A stretch of 64,000 nucleotides of DNA. Origin: Bacteriovorax stolpii (lineage in GTDB: Bacteria; Bdellovibrionota; Bacteriovoracia; Bacteriovoracales; Bacteriovoracaceae). The stretch spans positions 1-64,000 of the forward strand of contig CAMCYI010000019.1 in NCBI GenBank assembly GCA_945883845.1. Reading direction: 5' to 3'. The notes below the pieces were generated by a model. That model saw only the letters and a list, made by a program, of their open reading frames with translations, was not told the DNA's origin and searched no databases. Positions within the stretch are counted from its first letter, which is position 1; each line of letters begins with the position of its first letter. Shown piece after piece: positions 1 through 9,900 of the stretch. The position numbers and the translations under genes were made by a program.

Positions 1-2660
1 ATTCCGTGCCCATGGACTGAGACTTTTTCCATGATACCGTTATTTTGACGTACGAGAAGCGCTGACCTACCTGTTCTGTCTGAATCAAGATTTCCGCTTA
101 CACGTGCTATTCCGAGATAAGAAACATCTTTGAGTACTCCATTAAGAGTTCCAATATGAGCGGTTTGAGCTTTAAACGGTGCTGCAAGACTTGAACTGTC
201 AGCTGAACCACCGATGAACGCCTTACCGTTACCAGTAAGTTTTCCATTGAATGTCGTTATATCAAACCGGGTAGTAATCCCTTCTGGAATTCGTATATGC
301 GTTTGAAGAGCGAAATTATTATCGCTACTTGAATTGCCCGCAGCAACTGAAGAATAATCAAAGTAGTTACAGATAGTAAAAGGTGAACCCGGTTTTCCAT
401 TACCTATATACGCAACAAGACATGGATGCTGTTCAAAACCAAGACGAGGATACTGACCCTCAACTAGCGCCCAAGTCGCAGCGGCATAGTTAGCGCCGGG
501 AAAATTAGTTGTAAGACCAGTGGTGAAAGCTGCCATACCTAAAGTTGTATCAGCAAATTTAATATCAGCTTGAGTTGTATAAGCTGCGTTATGACCGGAC
601 TCTGTATCGGATAATCTTTTTATGGGATTTGTCGTGCCAGGAGTTATCGCCACATGTCCAACCACTCCGCCTCTTAAGCAAGCCGCACCAGAACAACCAG
701 ATCTCACCTTGCCAAGTACATATCCGGGGCCAACAGTAGAGCTTGAAAACCAGAGACCAGCTGCTCCTCCAATTTCTACGTCATCGCCAGATTCATTGCT
801 CTCGACATAAGAAATCGAATAAAAATTAGTAAGATCTGAGCCAGAATCAACTTTTCCTACAATTCCACCCATCATTTTCCCACTGCCTATGACAGATCCC
901 TCATGCTTAACCTTATCGAGAGTGGTCGTTGCCATCATACCCACGACTCCGCCAATTTTTGTACTGGCAGAGGTATCTGAGTCTGCATCGATATTTGATT
1001 CGACAGCAATCTTCTCGGCAAAAGTAGAATCCAAAGAACCGGCCAGACCTCCAATTTGTGAAGTCTTGCCTTTAACACTGATTCTAGACATTTTCACATC
1101 GGAGAAAGATGAATAATCAGCTTTACCAACTAGGCCTCCCACATCAGAGATCCCGGAGTTGTCAGCTTGTTCTGCCTTGGAACCAACACGCAAATTAACT
1201 GCAGAAATCTTTTCAAACCTAATCGTAGTACCGCTTGCCCCATCGGCATTTCCTACAAGTCCGCCTACCTTGAAGAGACCAGTTACTTCACCGTTAACAA
1301 GCCTAAGGTCTTTTATTGAAGCATCCAGACCTAGCTTAGCAAAAAGCCCGATAGAAGAATCATTTTCAGCGCGTAAGCGGAAGTTTTCTAATTTAAATCC
1401 AGCTCCCCGTAAAGACCCCAGAAATGGATCTGCTGCTCCTAAAATAAGCTGAGGGGGAGTCGAAGCATTACAAATCGCAGTCGTGTATCCGATGGGAATA
1501 AAGTTACTTCCAAGATCCATACAAGGTTCTGTAACTAATGTTTGACTGGTTAAACCAGCGCTATACGGATTGAAATTCAAATTCATCTGTAACTTGTAAT
1601 GTGCTGTCATGAAAGTTGAATCTGTGTTGATAGCGACCCACTGAGGATAATTACAGATGAGATAGGGATTCAGTTCTGAGCCATCTCCACCGGCAAATGG
1701 ATGTGATGTTAAAGCATCGTCCACACTTCCGCGCCCCTGACAAATTTGCGGACCAGTAACAGGAATGAATTGAACATGGTGAAATTGAGTGCTGTCTGCA
1801 AAAACTTTGGAATTTAAATTGGAAGTGGCACCATTCGGAAGTTCTATTCTGGTGACTGCACGTGAAAGATTTATATCGCAAGCATCATCTGCATAAAGTT
1901 CAAGCGTTATTGCAAAAGGCACTCCGGGAGCACCGGCCGGCATATTGGCAATTTTGATGTCAGATCTTCCATTCATCTCTGTATTCGGAGGAGAACCAGC
2001 GCCGAGCATCGTAACGCATTCAGAAAAAATTCCACCAGGAAGGATAGTGCGTACTTCGCCTTTTGTTTCCTGGTTTTTTAGAACAACACGGTAAGAGGAA
2101 ACAGGGGCCTTGCGAGCTTTATAAAGACCATCGGCCAAATCATCGGTACACTTGTGAGTTTCACTTGTAATAGCAGTTACAGAGTCACAAAAAGCGACTT
2201 CTAGTTTTCTGAGTTGATCCGAGGGCAAAGCACCGGTCGCTAGAGACCCTTTGAAAACAACATCATTCGCACAAATACTATAGTCAACATTAAGTGTAAC
2301 GGCCCCACCTGAAGTCTCTGAGAACTCATTGTTTGAGCTTTTACCGCAGAGAACTTTTCCACCAAACGGTACATCAGGCGTGGGAGTTCCATTCCAGTCT
2401 TCCGTGCCATCCCAGGCCATGACATAAAAATCCCATTTACCGTAATTTAAATTGAGATCAAGCGAGTCTGAATCTTCAAGTGATTTTGCGAAACTATCCC
2501 CTTTATCACTCTTTCCCCAGACCATAAGTCCGCCACCTGAGACTGGTGCAAGTGAAGATCCGCCAAACGCGAATGCGCGTGTAACCTCAAGCTTCATGTT
2601 CCCCTTGCCCTGCGAGCAACTAAAGAGGAGAACAGGAAATAATAAAATCAAAAGCCTCAT
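1..2660 (-). CDS. GLUG-repeat lipoprotein (partial, 3' end beyond window)
   Basis: The frame is open from the ATG at 2660 to the left edge, about 886 codons, and the stop lies outside the window. The N-terminus is a lipoprotein signal (MRLLILLFPVLLFSC), so the mature protein should be lipid-anchored at the Cys. An AAGGA ribosome-binding site about 8 nt upstream supports the start. Residues about 30-400 form cysteine-containing beta-rich modules. Residues about 465-670 carry at least seven GLUG-like motifs (GGLVGN, GGLVGK, GGLAGS, GGVVGM, GGIVGK, GGAAGL, GGVVGH), the pattern of GLUG repeats found in large surface adhesins and proteases. After that a second module resembling the one around residue 320 begins. 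The family fit and lipobox argue for a cell-surface or periplasmic protein; adhesion is inferred only. Confidence 0.85.
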   Translation of the reverse strand, partial: MRLLILLFPVLLFSCSQGKGNMKLEVTRAFAFGGSSLAPVSGGGLMVWGKSDKGDSFAKSLEDSDSLDLNLNYGKWDFYVMAWDGTEDWNGTPTPDVPFGGKVLCGKSSNNEFSETSGGAVTLNVDYSICANDVVFKGSLATGALPSDQLRKLEVAFCDSVTAITSETHKCTDDLADGLYKARKAPVSSYRVVLKNQETKGEVRTILPGGIFSECVTMLGAGSPPNTEMNGRSDIKIANMPAGAPGVPFAITLELYADDACDINLSRAVTRIELPNGATSNLNSKVFADSTQFHHVQFIPVTGPQICQGRGSVDDALTSHPFAGGDGSELNPYLICNYPQWVAINTDSTFMTAHYKLQMNLNFNPYSAGLTSQTLVTEPCMDLGSNFIPIGYTTAICNASTPPQLILGAADPFLGSLRGAGFKLENFRLRAENDSSIGLFAKLGLDASIKDLRLVNGEVTGLFKVGGLVGNADGASGTTIRFEKISAVNLRVGSKAEQADNSGISDVGGLVGKADYSSFSDVKMSRISVKGKTSQIGGLAGSLDSTFAEKIAVESNIDADSDTSASTKIGGVVGMMATTTLDKVKHEGSVIGSGKMMGGIVGKVDSGSDLTNFYSISYVESNESGDDVEIGGAAGLWFSSSTVGPGYVLGKVRSGCSGAACLRGGVVGHVAITPGTTNPIKRLSDTESGHNAAYTTQADIKFADTTLGMAAFTTGLTTNFPGANYAAATWALVEGQYPRLGFEQHPCLVAYIGNGKPGSPFTICNYFDYSSVAAGNSSSDNNFALQTHIRIPEGITTRFDITTFNGKLTGNGKAFIGGSADSSSLAAPFKAQTAHIGTLNGVLKDVSYLGIARVSGNLDSDRTGRSALLVRQNNGIMEKVSVHGHG

Positions 2661-3009
2661 AACACGATCCTTGTGTAGTTGAGTTTTCACTCATCCACTA
2701 ATCGGACGATTAAGAGTTCTTTTATAGAATATAAGTTGAGTAAACTGTGCGGGAAAAAATTTCCTAGAGCCACACCACACCGGCAAGATCTGTCACAAGA
2801 AGGTCTCCGCTCGGTCTGTCGGTGATGCCGCCTGAGGGGCCTCTTTTGAGCAATTTTAGGTTGAGTTCTGATTGTGCTAAAGGACACGGCAATCAAGATG
2901 GTCAATATAGGCGCAAATTTTTGCCCTCATTACACCTGAAGGTACTTACTAACTGCATCAACGACCTTACTTTTTGAGCTTCTGACTCGAGTTATGATAC
3001 TTTCGTTCC
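2661..3009. other. 349-bp divergent intergenic region
   Basis: This gap separates the leftward lipoprotein and the rightward aminotransferase operon, so it must hold both promoters. A GC-rich block at about 2770-2845 with short complementary segments (CGGCA at 2781, TGCCG at 2826) may fold into RNA, but I could not match it to a known family. A TATGAT box at 2993-2998 probably serves the aminotransferase gene. A 72-codon minus-strand frame here has no support as a gene. Confidence 0.4.
2993..2998 (+). promoter_or_regulatory. -10 box of the aminotransferase operon, near-leaderless
   Basis: TATGAT ends 11 bases before the ATG at 3010. This puts the expected transcription start within about 5 nt of the start codon. 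No Shine-Dalgarno sequence precedes that ATG, which fits a leaderless or very short-leader transcript. No clear -35 element was found. Confidence 0.4.
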
Positions 3010-4134
3010 ATGCAAAAAAAATTAGTTCCGGAATATATCGAGAAGTTGGAAGTGTATCAGGCGGGTAAACCCATCGACGAACTGGTGCGAGAAAAAGGTC
3101 TTACGAAAATTTCCAAACTCGCGAGTAATGAAAACCCTCTTGGCCCCTCACCATTCGCGATTCGAGAGATGACCAATGCGCTCTGGGACGTTCATCGCTA
3201 TCCGGACATGTTTGCTCATGAACTCAAAACTTCACTATGCGAACTCTATCGCCTAAAGCCTGAAAATATTATTCTCGGAAATGGTTCGGAAGGAATCATG
3301 GGATATATTGTGCGCGCGTTTCTTCAACCGAATGAAGAAGTTGTGACATCTGCGAACACATTCATTGGATTTTTGATTCTTGCAAAATCAGTTGGTGCAA
3401 AACTGATTCAGGTTCCACGAAAGAGTGATTACAAATACGACGTTGAGGCCATGGCTTCAAAAATTAATGCCAATACCAAGATCGTCTATATCGCGAATCC
3501 CGATAATCCAACGGGCACATACATAACGAAAGAAGAATTCGATTATCTCATGAAGCACGTTCCTGCTCATACGATCGTCATTCTTGATGAAGCCTACTTT
3601 GAATTTGCTCAGGGCCAGTGGGACTATCCCGATTCCATGAACTATCGCTATGATAACGTCATCACTCTCCGGACATTCTCCAAGGCCTATGGAATTTCCG
3701 GTATCCGTTGTGGATATGGATTCGGTCATGACTACCTCATCGGCAATCTTCATAAAGTGAAGCTTCCGTTTGAGCCGAGCCTGATTGCGCAGAAAGGTGC
3801 TTATGGAGCCATCCGCGATTATCCTCATCTTCTGCGGACCCTTGAAAATAATAAGAGCATGTACGCTGAACTTTTTCCCTTCTTGGTAAAACACGGCTTT
3901 TCTCCGATTCCATCGATCACAAATTTTATTACCTTCAAAACCGGCTCCGAAGAAAAAAGTTTATTCCTCTACAATGAACTTTTAAATCATGGGGTCATCA
4001 TACGCCCCCTTCGGGCGAATCTGATGCCTGACCATGTGAGAATCTCACTCGGTAAACCAGAAGAAATGAATCATTTCTATCTTGCAATGGAAGATGTCAT
4101 GCCTCGCTATCATAAAAAATTCGGAGACACATGA
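3010..4134 (+). CDS. HisC-family (histidinol-phosphate/aromatic) aminotransferase
   Basis: A fold-type I PLP aminotransferase of 374 residues. It has the substrate-loop ANPDNPTGT at 162-170, DEAY at 193-196, the Schiff-base Lys225 in TFSKAYG, and the C-terminal RISLGK arginine. Sequence places it in the HisC family, but no histidine genes are nearby. It overlaps the next gene by ATGA, and that operon encodes homogentisate dioxygenase, so the most likely substrate is tyrosine or phenylalanine (transamination to 4-hydroxyphenylpyruvate). Some HisC-like enzymes are known to accept aromatic amino acids. The true substrate cannot be read from the sequence. The start lacks a ribosome-binding site. 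Confidence 0.85.
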   Translation: MQKKLVPEYIEKLEVYQAGKPIDELVREKGLTKISKLASNENPLGPSPFAIREMTNALWDVHRYPDMFAHELKTSLCELYRLKPENIILGNGSEGIMGYIVRAFLQPNEEVVTSANTFIGFLILAKSVGAKLIQVPRKSDYKYDVEAMASKINANTKIVYIANPDNPTGTYITKEEFDYLMKHVPAHTIVILDEAYFEFAQGQWDYPDSMNYRYDNVITLRTFSKAYGISGIRCGYGFGHDYLIGNLHKVKLPFEPSLIAQKGAYGAIRDYPHLLRTLENNKSMYAELFPFLVKHGFSPIPSITNFITFKTGSEEKSLFLYNELLNHGVIIRPLRANLMPDHVRISLGKPEEMNHFYLAMEDVMPRYHKKFGDT

Positions 4135-5144
4135 AAGTTTGCACTTACCGCCGAGATTCTTTTTTAGGGCAGCAACCACGCCTTGGCGTGTTCCTGGATG
4201 AGAAGACCATTATTGATATAAATCTGGTCTGGAAATTAAAATTTCAAAAAGAACAATTTTATAGCGCTGGAGATAGAGCCGATCTGTTTGCTCCGGCACA
4301 GCTTTCGAAGTTCCTTCGCTTTCATCAGGAATCGGCTATCGCAAAATTGCAGCAGACCGTGGAGCTTTACCAACAATTTGCCCGTGAAGGAAATCTCAAA
4401 ACCATTGATGGTGGTGAGCTCGCGTTTCACATCTATGATACTCCGGTGAAGTTTGCAGCTCCTCTTGACGAGATCGCGATGTATCGTGATTTTTACGCTC
4501 ATGAAAAGCACGTCAAAAAAGGTTTTGATAAAAGAAAAGAAGAAGTGCCACCTGCCTGGTACGAAATCCCTGCCTACTACAAAGGTGGCACCACAGGATT
4601 TATCGGCCAGGATGACATCATTCCATGGCCCTACTATTCACAACAGCTCGACTACGAACTTGAGCTAGGTGTTGTGATCGGGCGAGACGGAAAAAACGTC
4701 AAGGCCAAAGATATCAAACGCCACATTTTTGGATTCACTATCCTCAACGACGTTTCAGCGCGAGATATTCAGAAAAAAGAAATGTCGATCCGTCTTGGAC
4801 CAGCGAAAGCCAAAGACTGGTGCTCAGTGATGGGTCCGGTCATTGTGACATATGATGAATTTGGTTACGAAGAGCCAGACCTTCTCATGACGGCCAAAGT
4901 GAATGGTGACGAATGGTCCCGCGGTCAATCCGGAGACTCTCATTATTCATGGGGTGAAATGATTGAACATCTGGGGATGGAAGAGTGGATTCGCGCAACG
5001 GACTTCATTGGCTCAGGTACGGTCGGTACAGGCTGCGGTCTTGAACTCGACAAGTGGATCAAGCCCGGTGATCTCCTTGAACTTGAAATTGAAAGTATTG
5101 GAACATTGAAAAATATTGTGGGAACACCGAATCCCAAACCATGA
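4131..5144 (+). CDS. fumarylacetoacetate hydrolase family protein
   Basis: Belongs to the FAH family, whose best-known reaction splits fumarylacetoacetate to fumarate and acetoacetate, the last step of tyrosine breakdown. Visible features are a catalytic His near residue 127 (HEKHV), the acidic metal-binding pair in DYELELGVV (about 174-181), and Asp207 in LNDVSARD. Length (337 residues) fits bacterial members. The ATG overlaps the stop of the aminotransferase by 4 nt (ATGA), so the genes are translationally coupled. Being next to homogentisate dioxygenase supports a true fumarylacetoacetase role. No maleylacetoacetate isomerase is present in the window, so either it is elsewhere or maleylacetoacetate is hydrolysed directly. 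Confidence 0.87.
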   Translation: MKVCTYRRDSFLGQQPRLGVFLDEKTIIDINLVWKLKFQKEQFYSAGDRADLFAPAQLSKFLRFHQESAIAKLQQTVELYQQFAREGNLKTIDGGELAFHIYDTPVKFAAPLDEIAMYRDFYAHEKHVKKGFDKRKEEVPPAWYEIPAYYKGGTTGFIGQDDIIPWPYYSQQLDYELELGVVIGRDGKNVKAKDIKRHIFGFTILNDVSARDIQKKEMSIRLGPAKAKDWCSVMGPVIVTYDEFGYEEPDLLMTAKVNGDEWSRGQSGDSHYSWGEMIEHLGMEEWIRATDFIGSGTVGTGCGLELDKWIKPGDLLELEIESIGTLKNIVGTPNPKP

Positions 5145-5151
5145 GGTCATG

Positions 5152-6249
5152 ATGGCTGAGAATTTTAAGGCAAGTGGCGTTTATACGAAACAGGCCCACG
5201 TAAAAATCCCGGAAGGGACTTACGAAGAGGAACACGGGCGCAAAGGTTTCTTTGGCCGCGTTTCCCATCTCTATCACCAAAACAAGCCGACAGGATGGAC
5301 TCACATCGTTGGCGATCTGAAGCCAAGAAATCTGCCCCCACTCTTTCTGGATAAGAGCTTTCAAAATAAGTTCGTTAAAATCCTCTTCAATAAAGACGTG
5401 GAGATATTTCTCGGAACGATGACGAAAAGTCCGGAAAGCTTTTACCGTAACGCAGACATGGACGAGATGTTCTTCATCCATGAAGGCGAAGGCCGCATGG
5501 AGACGATGTACGGCCATATTCCATTCGCTAAGGGCGACTACATCATCATTCCCCGCGGAACGACATACAAAACTTACCTCACAAGCACGTGTAAAATTCT
5601 GAAGATTGAATCACGTTCAGAATTCGAGGAACCAGCTCGCGGCATTCTCGGTCCCAATGCTCTCTATGACCAGACCGCCAAGTTTGTTCCCGAAGCGGCG
5701 CTGGGTTCTGAACAAAACCTCAAAGACTATCACATCGACATCAGATACCATGGTCAGGTGACCCGAGTGACTTACCCATTCAATCCGCTCGATGCTGTTG
5801 GCTGGAAGGGTTCTTTGTATGCCTGGAAGCTCTCTATCTACGATTACTGCCCGATTAATTCCCATCGCTATCATATCCCTCCGTCAGGCCATACGACGTT
5901 TGTGGCACAAAATTTCGTGATCTGTTCGTTTGTGGCACGCCCACTTGAGCACACCAAAGAGCAGGTTCTGAAAGTTCCGTTCTTCCATTCGAACATTGAT
6001 TACGATGAAGTCCTTTTTTATCATCAGGGAAATTTCTTTTCGCGAGACAATATTGACGCTGGTGCCATCACATTCCATCCGCAAGGAATCAATCACGGCC
6101 CTCATCCAAAAGCTTTTCTTAAGGCAAACGAAAACGAGTTCACTGATGAGTTTGCCGTGATGATTGATACGCGAAATCCTCTCGAGATGACGGAAGCTTT
6201 TCATAAATTTGAGAATGGTGATTACTGGAAAAGCTGGTTTGAAAAATAA
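5152..6249 (+). CDS. hmgA: homogentisate 1,2-dioxygenase
   Basis: A cupin-fold non-haem iron dioxygenase that opens the ring of homogentisate to maleylacetoacetate. Diagnostic C-terminal motifs are SNIDYDEVLFYHQGNF followed by ITFHPQGINHGPHP, which supply the His/Glu iron ligands and the substrate loop. About 366 residues is somewhat shorter than the ~430-residue animal and Pseudomonas enzymes, as seen in other bacterial members. Two in-frame ATGs occur at 5149 and 5152. GAGG at 5143-5146 gives the better 5-nt spacing to 5152. The gene starts only a few bases after the FAH stop. 4-hydroxyphenylpyruvate dioxygenase, which would supply homogentisate, is not in the window. Confidence 0.92.
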   Translation: MAENFKASGVYTKQAHVKIPEGTYEEEHGRKGFFGRVSHLYHQNKPTGWTHIVGDLKPRNLPPLFLDKSFQNKFVKILFNKDVEIFLGTMTKSPESFYRNADMDEMFFIHEGEGRMETMYGHIPFAKGDYIIIPRGTTYKTYLTSTCKILKIESRSEFEEPARGILGPNALYDQTAKFVPEAALGSEQNLKDYHIDIRYHGQVTRVTYPFNPLDAVGWKGSLYAWKLSIYDYCPINSHRYHIPPSGHTTFVAQNFVICSFVARPLEHTKEQVLKVPFFHSNIDYDEVLFYHQGNFFSRDNIDAGAITFHPQGINHGPHPKAFLKANENEFTDEFAVMIDTRNPLEMTEAFHKFENGDYWKSWFEK

Positions 6250-6282
6250 TTTCTGACACAACTCACAGTGCGTTTTGAAACT

Positions 6283-6311
6283 ACGGGGTCACATTTTGGC
6301 CCCGTTTTTTT
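6283..6311 (+). terminator. rho-independent terminator after hmgA
   Basis: Stem ACGGGG / CCCCGT (6283-6288 with 6300-6305) is followed by seven T residues. It sits 34 nt after the hmgA stop and ends the three-gene operon. Confidence 0.85.
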
Positions 6312-6337
6312 GAGAGAAGATGTTCGACTTTAATACC

Positions 6338-6365
6338 TTCACAGGCAAAATGCCTCCTCTATAGT
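6338..6365 (+). promoter_or_regulatory. promoter of the small exported protein gene
   Basis: TTCACA (6338-6343) and TATAGT (6360-6365) are separated by 16 nt, close to a housekeeping sigma-factor promoter. The spacer holds a small palindrome GGCAAAATGCC (6344-6354) that could be an operator. The predicted start near 6372 gives a leader of about 24 nt. Confidence 0.55.
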
Positions 6366-6395
6366 GGAATTAAGACCACTCACCAGGGAGGAAAA

Positions 6396-6890
6396 ATGCT
6401 GAAATTAACTAATGTAAAATTCTCAAGAGAAGCTGCTCTGGTACTCTTTCTGATTTTCGCCGCATCCATGGCAGACAGTAAGGCCTGCTCCATTGGCGTA
6501 AACAACAACTATCAGAAGAACCTGCTGGTTGCTCAAGCGGCTAATGAGCTTGGGATAGGTTTGACCTCTGTTACTTCTACCGCAGTCAGTGCGTATGGTT
6601 ATGAAACCGAAGGGTCGGCACCTGTAACAGAATGTCCTCTCTACTTTATTTCACGCGCCCATGTCTCGTTTGAGTATTCACCTGCGGCAGGACAGAATTG
6701 TTCGGCCAGTATTGATGTCCAGATGCGAGACTACATGGGCGAAGACTTGCCTGACGGTCCTCTTTTTGAAGTGACTTCATCTAATGCTGAACTCGCTTGC
6801 TCAACTTCTCTGAGTAGAATACGTGTGAAAATCCCACTAAAGCGAATAATCAAGTTTCCACCGATCAAAAAACCGATCATCAGACAATAA
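6396..6890 (+). CDS. exported hypothetical protein
   Basis: 164 residues with an N-terminal signal peptide: charged start, hydrophobic stretch at about 13-25, and a likely cleavage after ADSKA near residue 30. A strong AGGGAGG ribosome-binding site precedes the ATG. The mature part has five cysteines spaced as for disulfides (ACS, TECP, QNCS, ELACS), consistent with a periplasmic or secreted fold. The C-terminus is lysine- and proline-rich. I recognise no family. It has its own promoter and terminators on both sides, so it is a single-gene unit. Confidence 0.75.
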   Translation: MLKLTNVKFSREAALVLFLIFAASMADSKACSIGVNNNYQKNLLVAQAANELGIGLTSVTSTAVSAYGYETEGSAPVTECPLYFISRAHVSFEYSPAAGQNCSASIDVQMRDYMGEDLPDGPLFEVTSSNAELACSTSLSRIRVKIPLKRIIKFPPIKKPIIRQ

Positions 6891-6894
6891 ACTG

Positions 6895-6914
6895 GGGGGC
6901 GAAAGCCCCCTTTT
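6895..6914 (+). terminator. rho-independent terminator
   Basis: GGGGGC-GAAA-GCCCCC hairpin with a GNRA tetraloop followed by TTTT. It begins 4 nt after the stop of the small exported protein. Confidence 0.88.
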
Positions 6915-6971
6915 AATTGACTCAAATAGTTTCATGCTCACATTCCCCGACGCCATTCCGATCTGAATCTC

Positions 6972-9900
6972 ATGGCCCATCTTCGGCTGACTACAACCTT
7001 ATTCTTCCTGCTTCTCATCGTGATGAGCTGCGATCCTGCGCCTGCAATACACAAGGGAAGTATCAGTGAAACTCCGGCAATTAAGATTTCTTCTCCATCA
7101 AACCTGGCCCGCATAAATAACTTTGATTCAGCTGCGGTTGTTGTTTCAGGAAAATGCGAAAATGAAGGGGAAAATATTTACGTCGAATCAAGTAGCATTC
7201 ACCAGGTCACGACTTGCTCTGGTGGAGTTTTTTCAGCAACGCTAAATTTTTCTTCTTTTTCTGACGGTATCTATCAGATCATTGCAGGAAATCTTAATTA
7301 CACAACATCCATAAAAATAAGTCTCATCACAGACAGTGCTCAATCTGTTATTTTCAATGATCCAGTGACTCCGACTTATCTGTTTCAGGACTCTTTTACT
7401 ATGACCTGGCTGACTCATGGATCTTTAAGGTCCACGGACTCCTACTTCGTAGAAGCATATGCGAATGCTGGCTGTACTGGAACACCGTTTGATGATGGTT
7501 TCCAGGATAATGCTGATTATGATTTCACTGGGATGATAGCTGGTGTGTCGTATTCCCTTCGAGTGAAGGCATTTAGCGAAGATGACATTGAAAGCATTGC
7601 AACTTGTTCGCAGCTTGTGTCATACGATCCAACGGGCCCTTCACTTGCTCTCTATGACGGGACGACACTCTCTTCAACATACGTACGTCAGATCATTACA
7701 GCAGCAACAATTGGTACCAGCAACCTCGCCAAAAAATATTGCCTGAGTGCGACTATCACAACTGTCCCACTTATTACGAACGCCTGTTTTAAAATTTCCA
7801 AGCCGACAACGGTGACTTTCTCAACGGGTGACGGACTAAAGACGGCATATCTCTGGGTAGCGGACACATACGGAAACGTTCTTGCAACAGCGACAACTCA
7901 GACCATCACTCTCGATACGACTCTTCCAGCAACTGCAGTATCTGTTATTTCACATCCGACTAGCTTATCAACGACTGAGACTAATCAGGCCCTCAACGAT
8001 CTTACTATTACTGTTGATACTGATGCTAATAGCTGGTGTGTGGTAGAAGAAGCGGCTACCGTTTTAACGATGACAAAACCGCTCTTTTCAGATGCATGTT
8101 GGGTTGGGGCCAGACCCACTTCCATCACTCTTGGCGGCACTGGTTCGCGACGAGCTTTCATCTTTACCAAAGACCTTGCAGAGAACGTTTCAGACGCTTC
8201 GACAGCGACAATTAATTATCTCGAGGCTACAAAATTTACGATGACCTTTACTGAAGCAACAACAAACGTCTGTAACCCGATAGACGTCGATCTTTTCGAC
8301 GACAATGGTGATCCGGCGATCGCTGGTGACCTTGGTTACATCATCACCTTAAGTCTGGACGGAACAGGAAAACTTTATTCAAACCCTGGCTGCACGGCAT
8401 CCCTTAATTCCATCACAGTTACGGCAGGTGAGGAATTCACAAGATTCTATTACAAAGGGACTTCAGTCGCATCGGTTGATATTACCGGTACATATGCCAG
8501 CGATGCCTCTGAAACCCATTTAATCACTCTCGATGTAAAAAATCGTACGATGATGAATCTGTCAGATGAAGGTACAGCTTGTGTTATTCAGAACGAAGCT
8601 CTTCAGTGCTGGGGACTGAATAATGGAACTTACTTCGCAAAGAATTTGGGCACCGATCTTTATCCCGAACTTTCGGTTCCTTCTCTTAGTCCCTCTTTTA
8701 GTTCACTTGTTACAGACCTATCAGTCGGAAGCGATCATGGATGTATCATTCATAACAGTGTTGTTAAATGTTTCGGTCAGGGAGATTCCGGTCAGATCGG
8801 TAATAACTCTCTCGTTTCGAAAACTGTTCCAACAACTGTAACAGGAGCATCATCTCTCGCGTTCCAGGTAACTTCTGGACATAAATATTCATGCGCAATT
8901 ATTAACGGAGCTGCAAAATGCTGGGGACTCAACGATCAGGGTCAACTTGGCAGTGGAAATCTACTTACTAAGACAAGTGCTTTTCAGGTCTCTGGACTCA
9001 CTTCAAACGTTTACCAAATAGAAGCATCAAGAAACTTTACATGTGCCATCGTTAAAAGAGTTCTTAAATGTTGGGGTGATAATTCATACGGGCAACTTGG
9101 TGACGGGACAACTACTGATCGCCTCACGCCAACAGATGTGAGTCTCATGCTTGCAGATGTCACGGATATTTCCCTCGCAAAAACCTGGGGCTGCGGAATT
9201 AAAGCTGGGGCTGTTTACTGCTGGGGAACAAGCCCGGTTGCAGGTTTAGGAGAAGGAACTTTGGTTTCCAGTACCCCTGTCGCAGCCAGTGTCCTGACAG
9301 CTGGTGTAACAGAGATAAGTGTCGCTGATGATCACGCCTGTGCCCTCATGGCAGGCGACCTCTACTGCTGGGGCAAAAATGATTATGGTCAATTCGGAGA
9401 CGGAACAACATCACTTATTGTCACAACGACTCCGACTGCAAACTTAGCCATTAGTAATCTTGTAACTCTTTCATCCCGTCCTTATGCGACCTGCGGAGTA
9501 ACATCAGCTTCTGCAGTTCAATGCTGGGGTGGAAATCATCACAACATTCTTGGTATAGCTGAGTTTAACGAGAGTAGTGTACCTTTCACGATCCCTGGCC
9601 TGACCGGAACTCCACTTGCTCTTTCAGCTGGATCAACGAACTGTGTGACCATGACAGATAATTCTGTTCAGTGCTGGGGTCGCGGCGACGAATATCAGAT
9701 CGGGGATTCTTCTAATATCTCCCGCGCTGTTCCGACGACTTCTACGGTGACAGGTTCATCGCAGATCTCTACGGGTCAGTATTCAACATGTACCATTACA
9801 GCGTCGCTTGTAAATTGCTGGGGTACCAACCTAAACCTGCGCTTAGGTCAGGATGTTTCAGTGACAGAATCCGCCACTGGTCTAGATGTACAGGGAGTTG

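Noticed and set aside
2687..2905. Minus-strand 72-codon frame in the first intergenic region
   Set aside because: No ribosome-binding site, unusual composition, and it lies in the divergent promoter region.
3457..3894. Minus-strand frame of 145 codons inside the aminotransferase gene
   Set aside because: It is antisense to a well-supported gene and has no independent motif.
3010..4134. Assignment as the histidine-biosynthetic HisC
   Set aside because: No his genes nearby and the operon context is aromatic catabolism; only the family-level call is kept.
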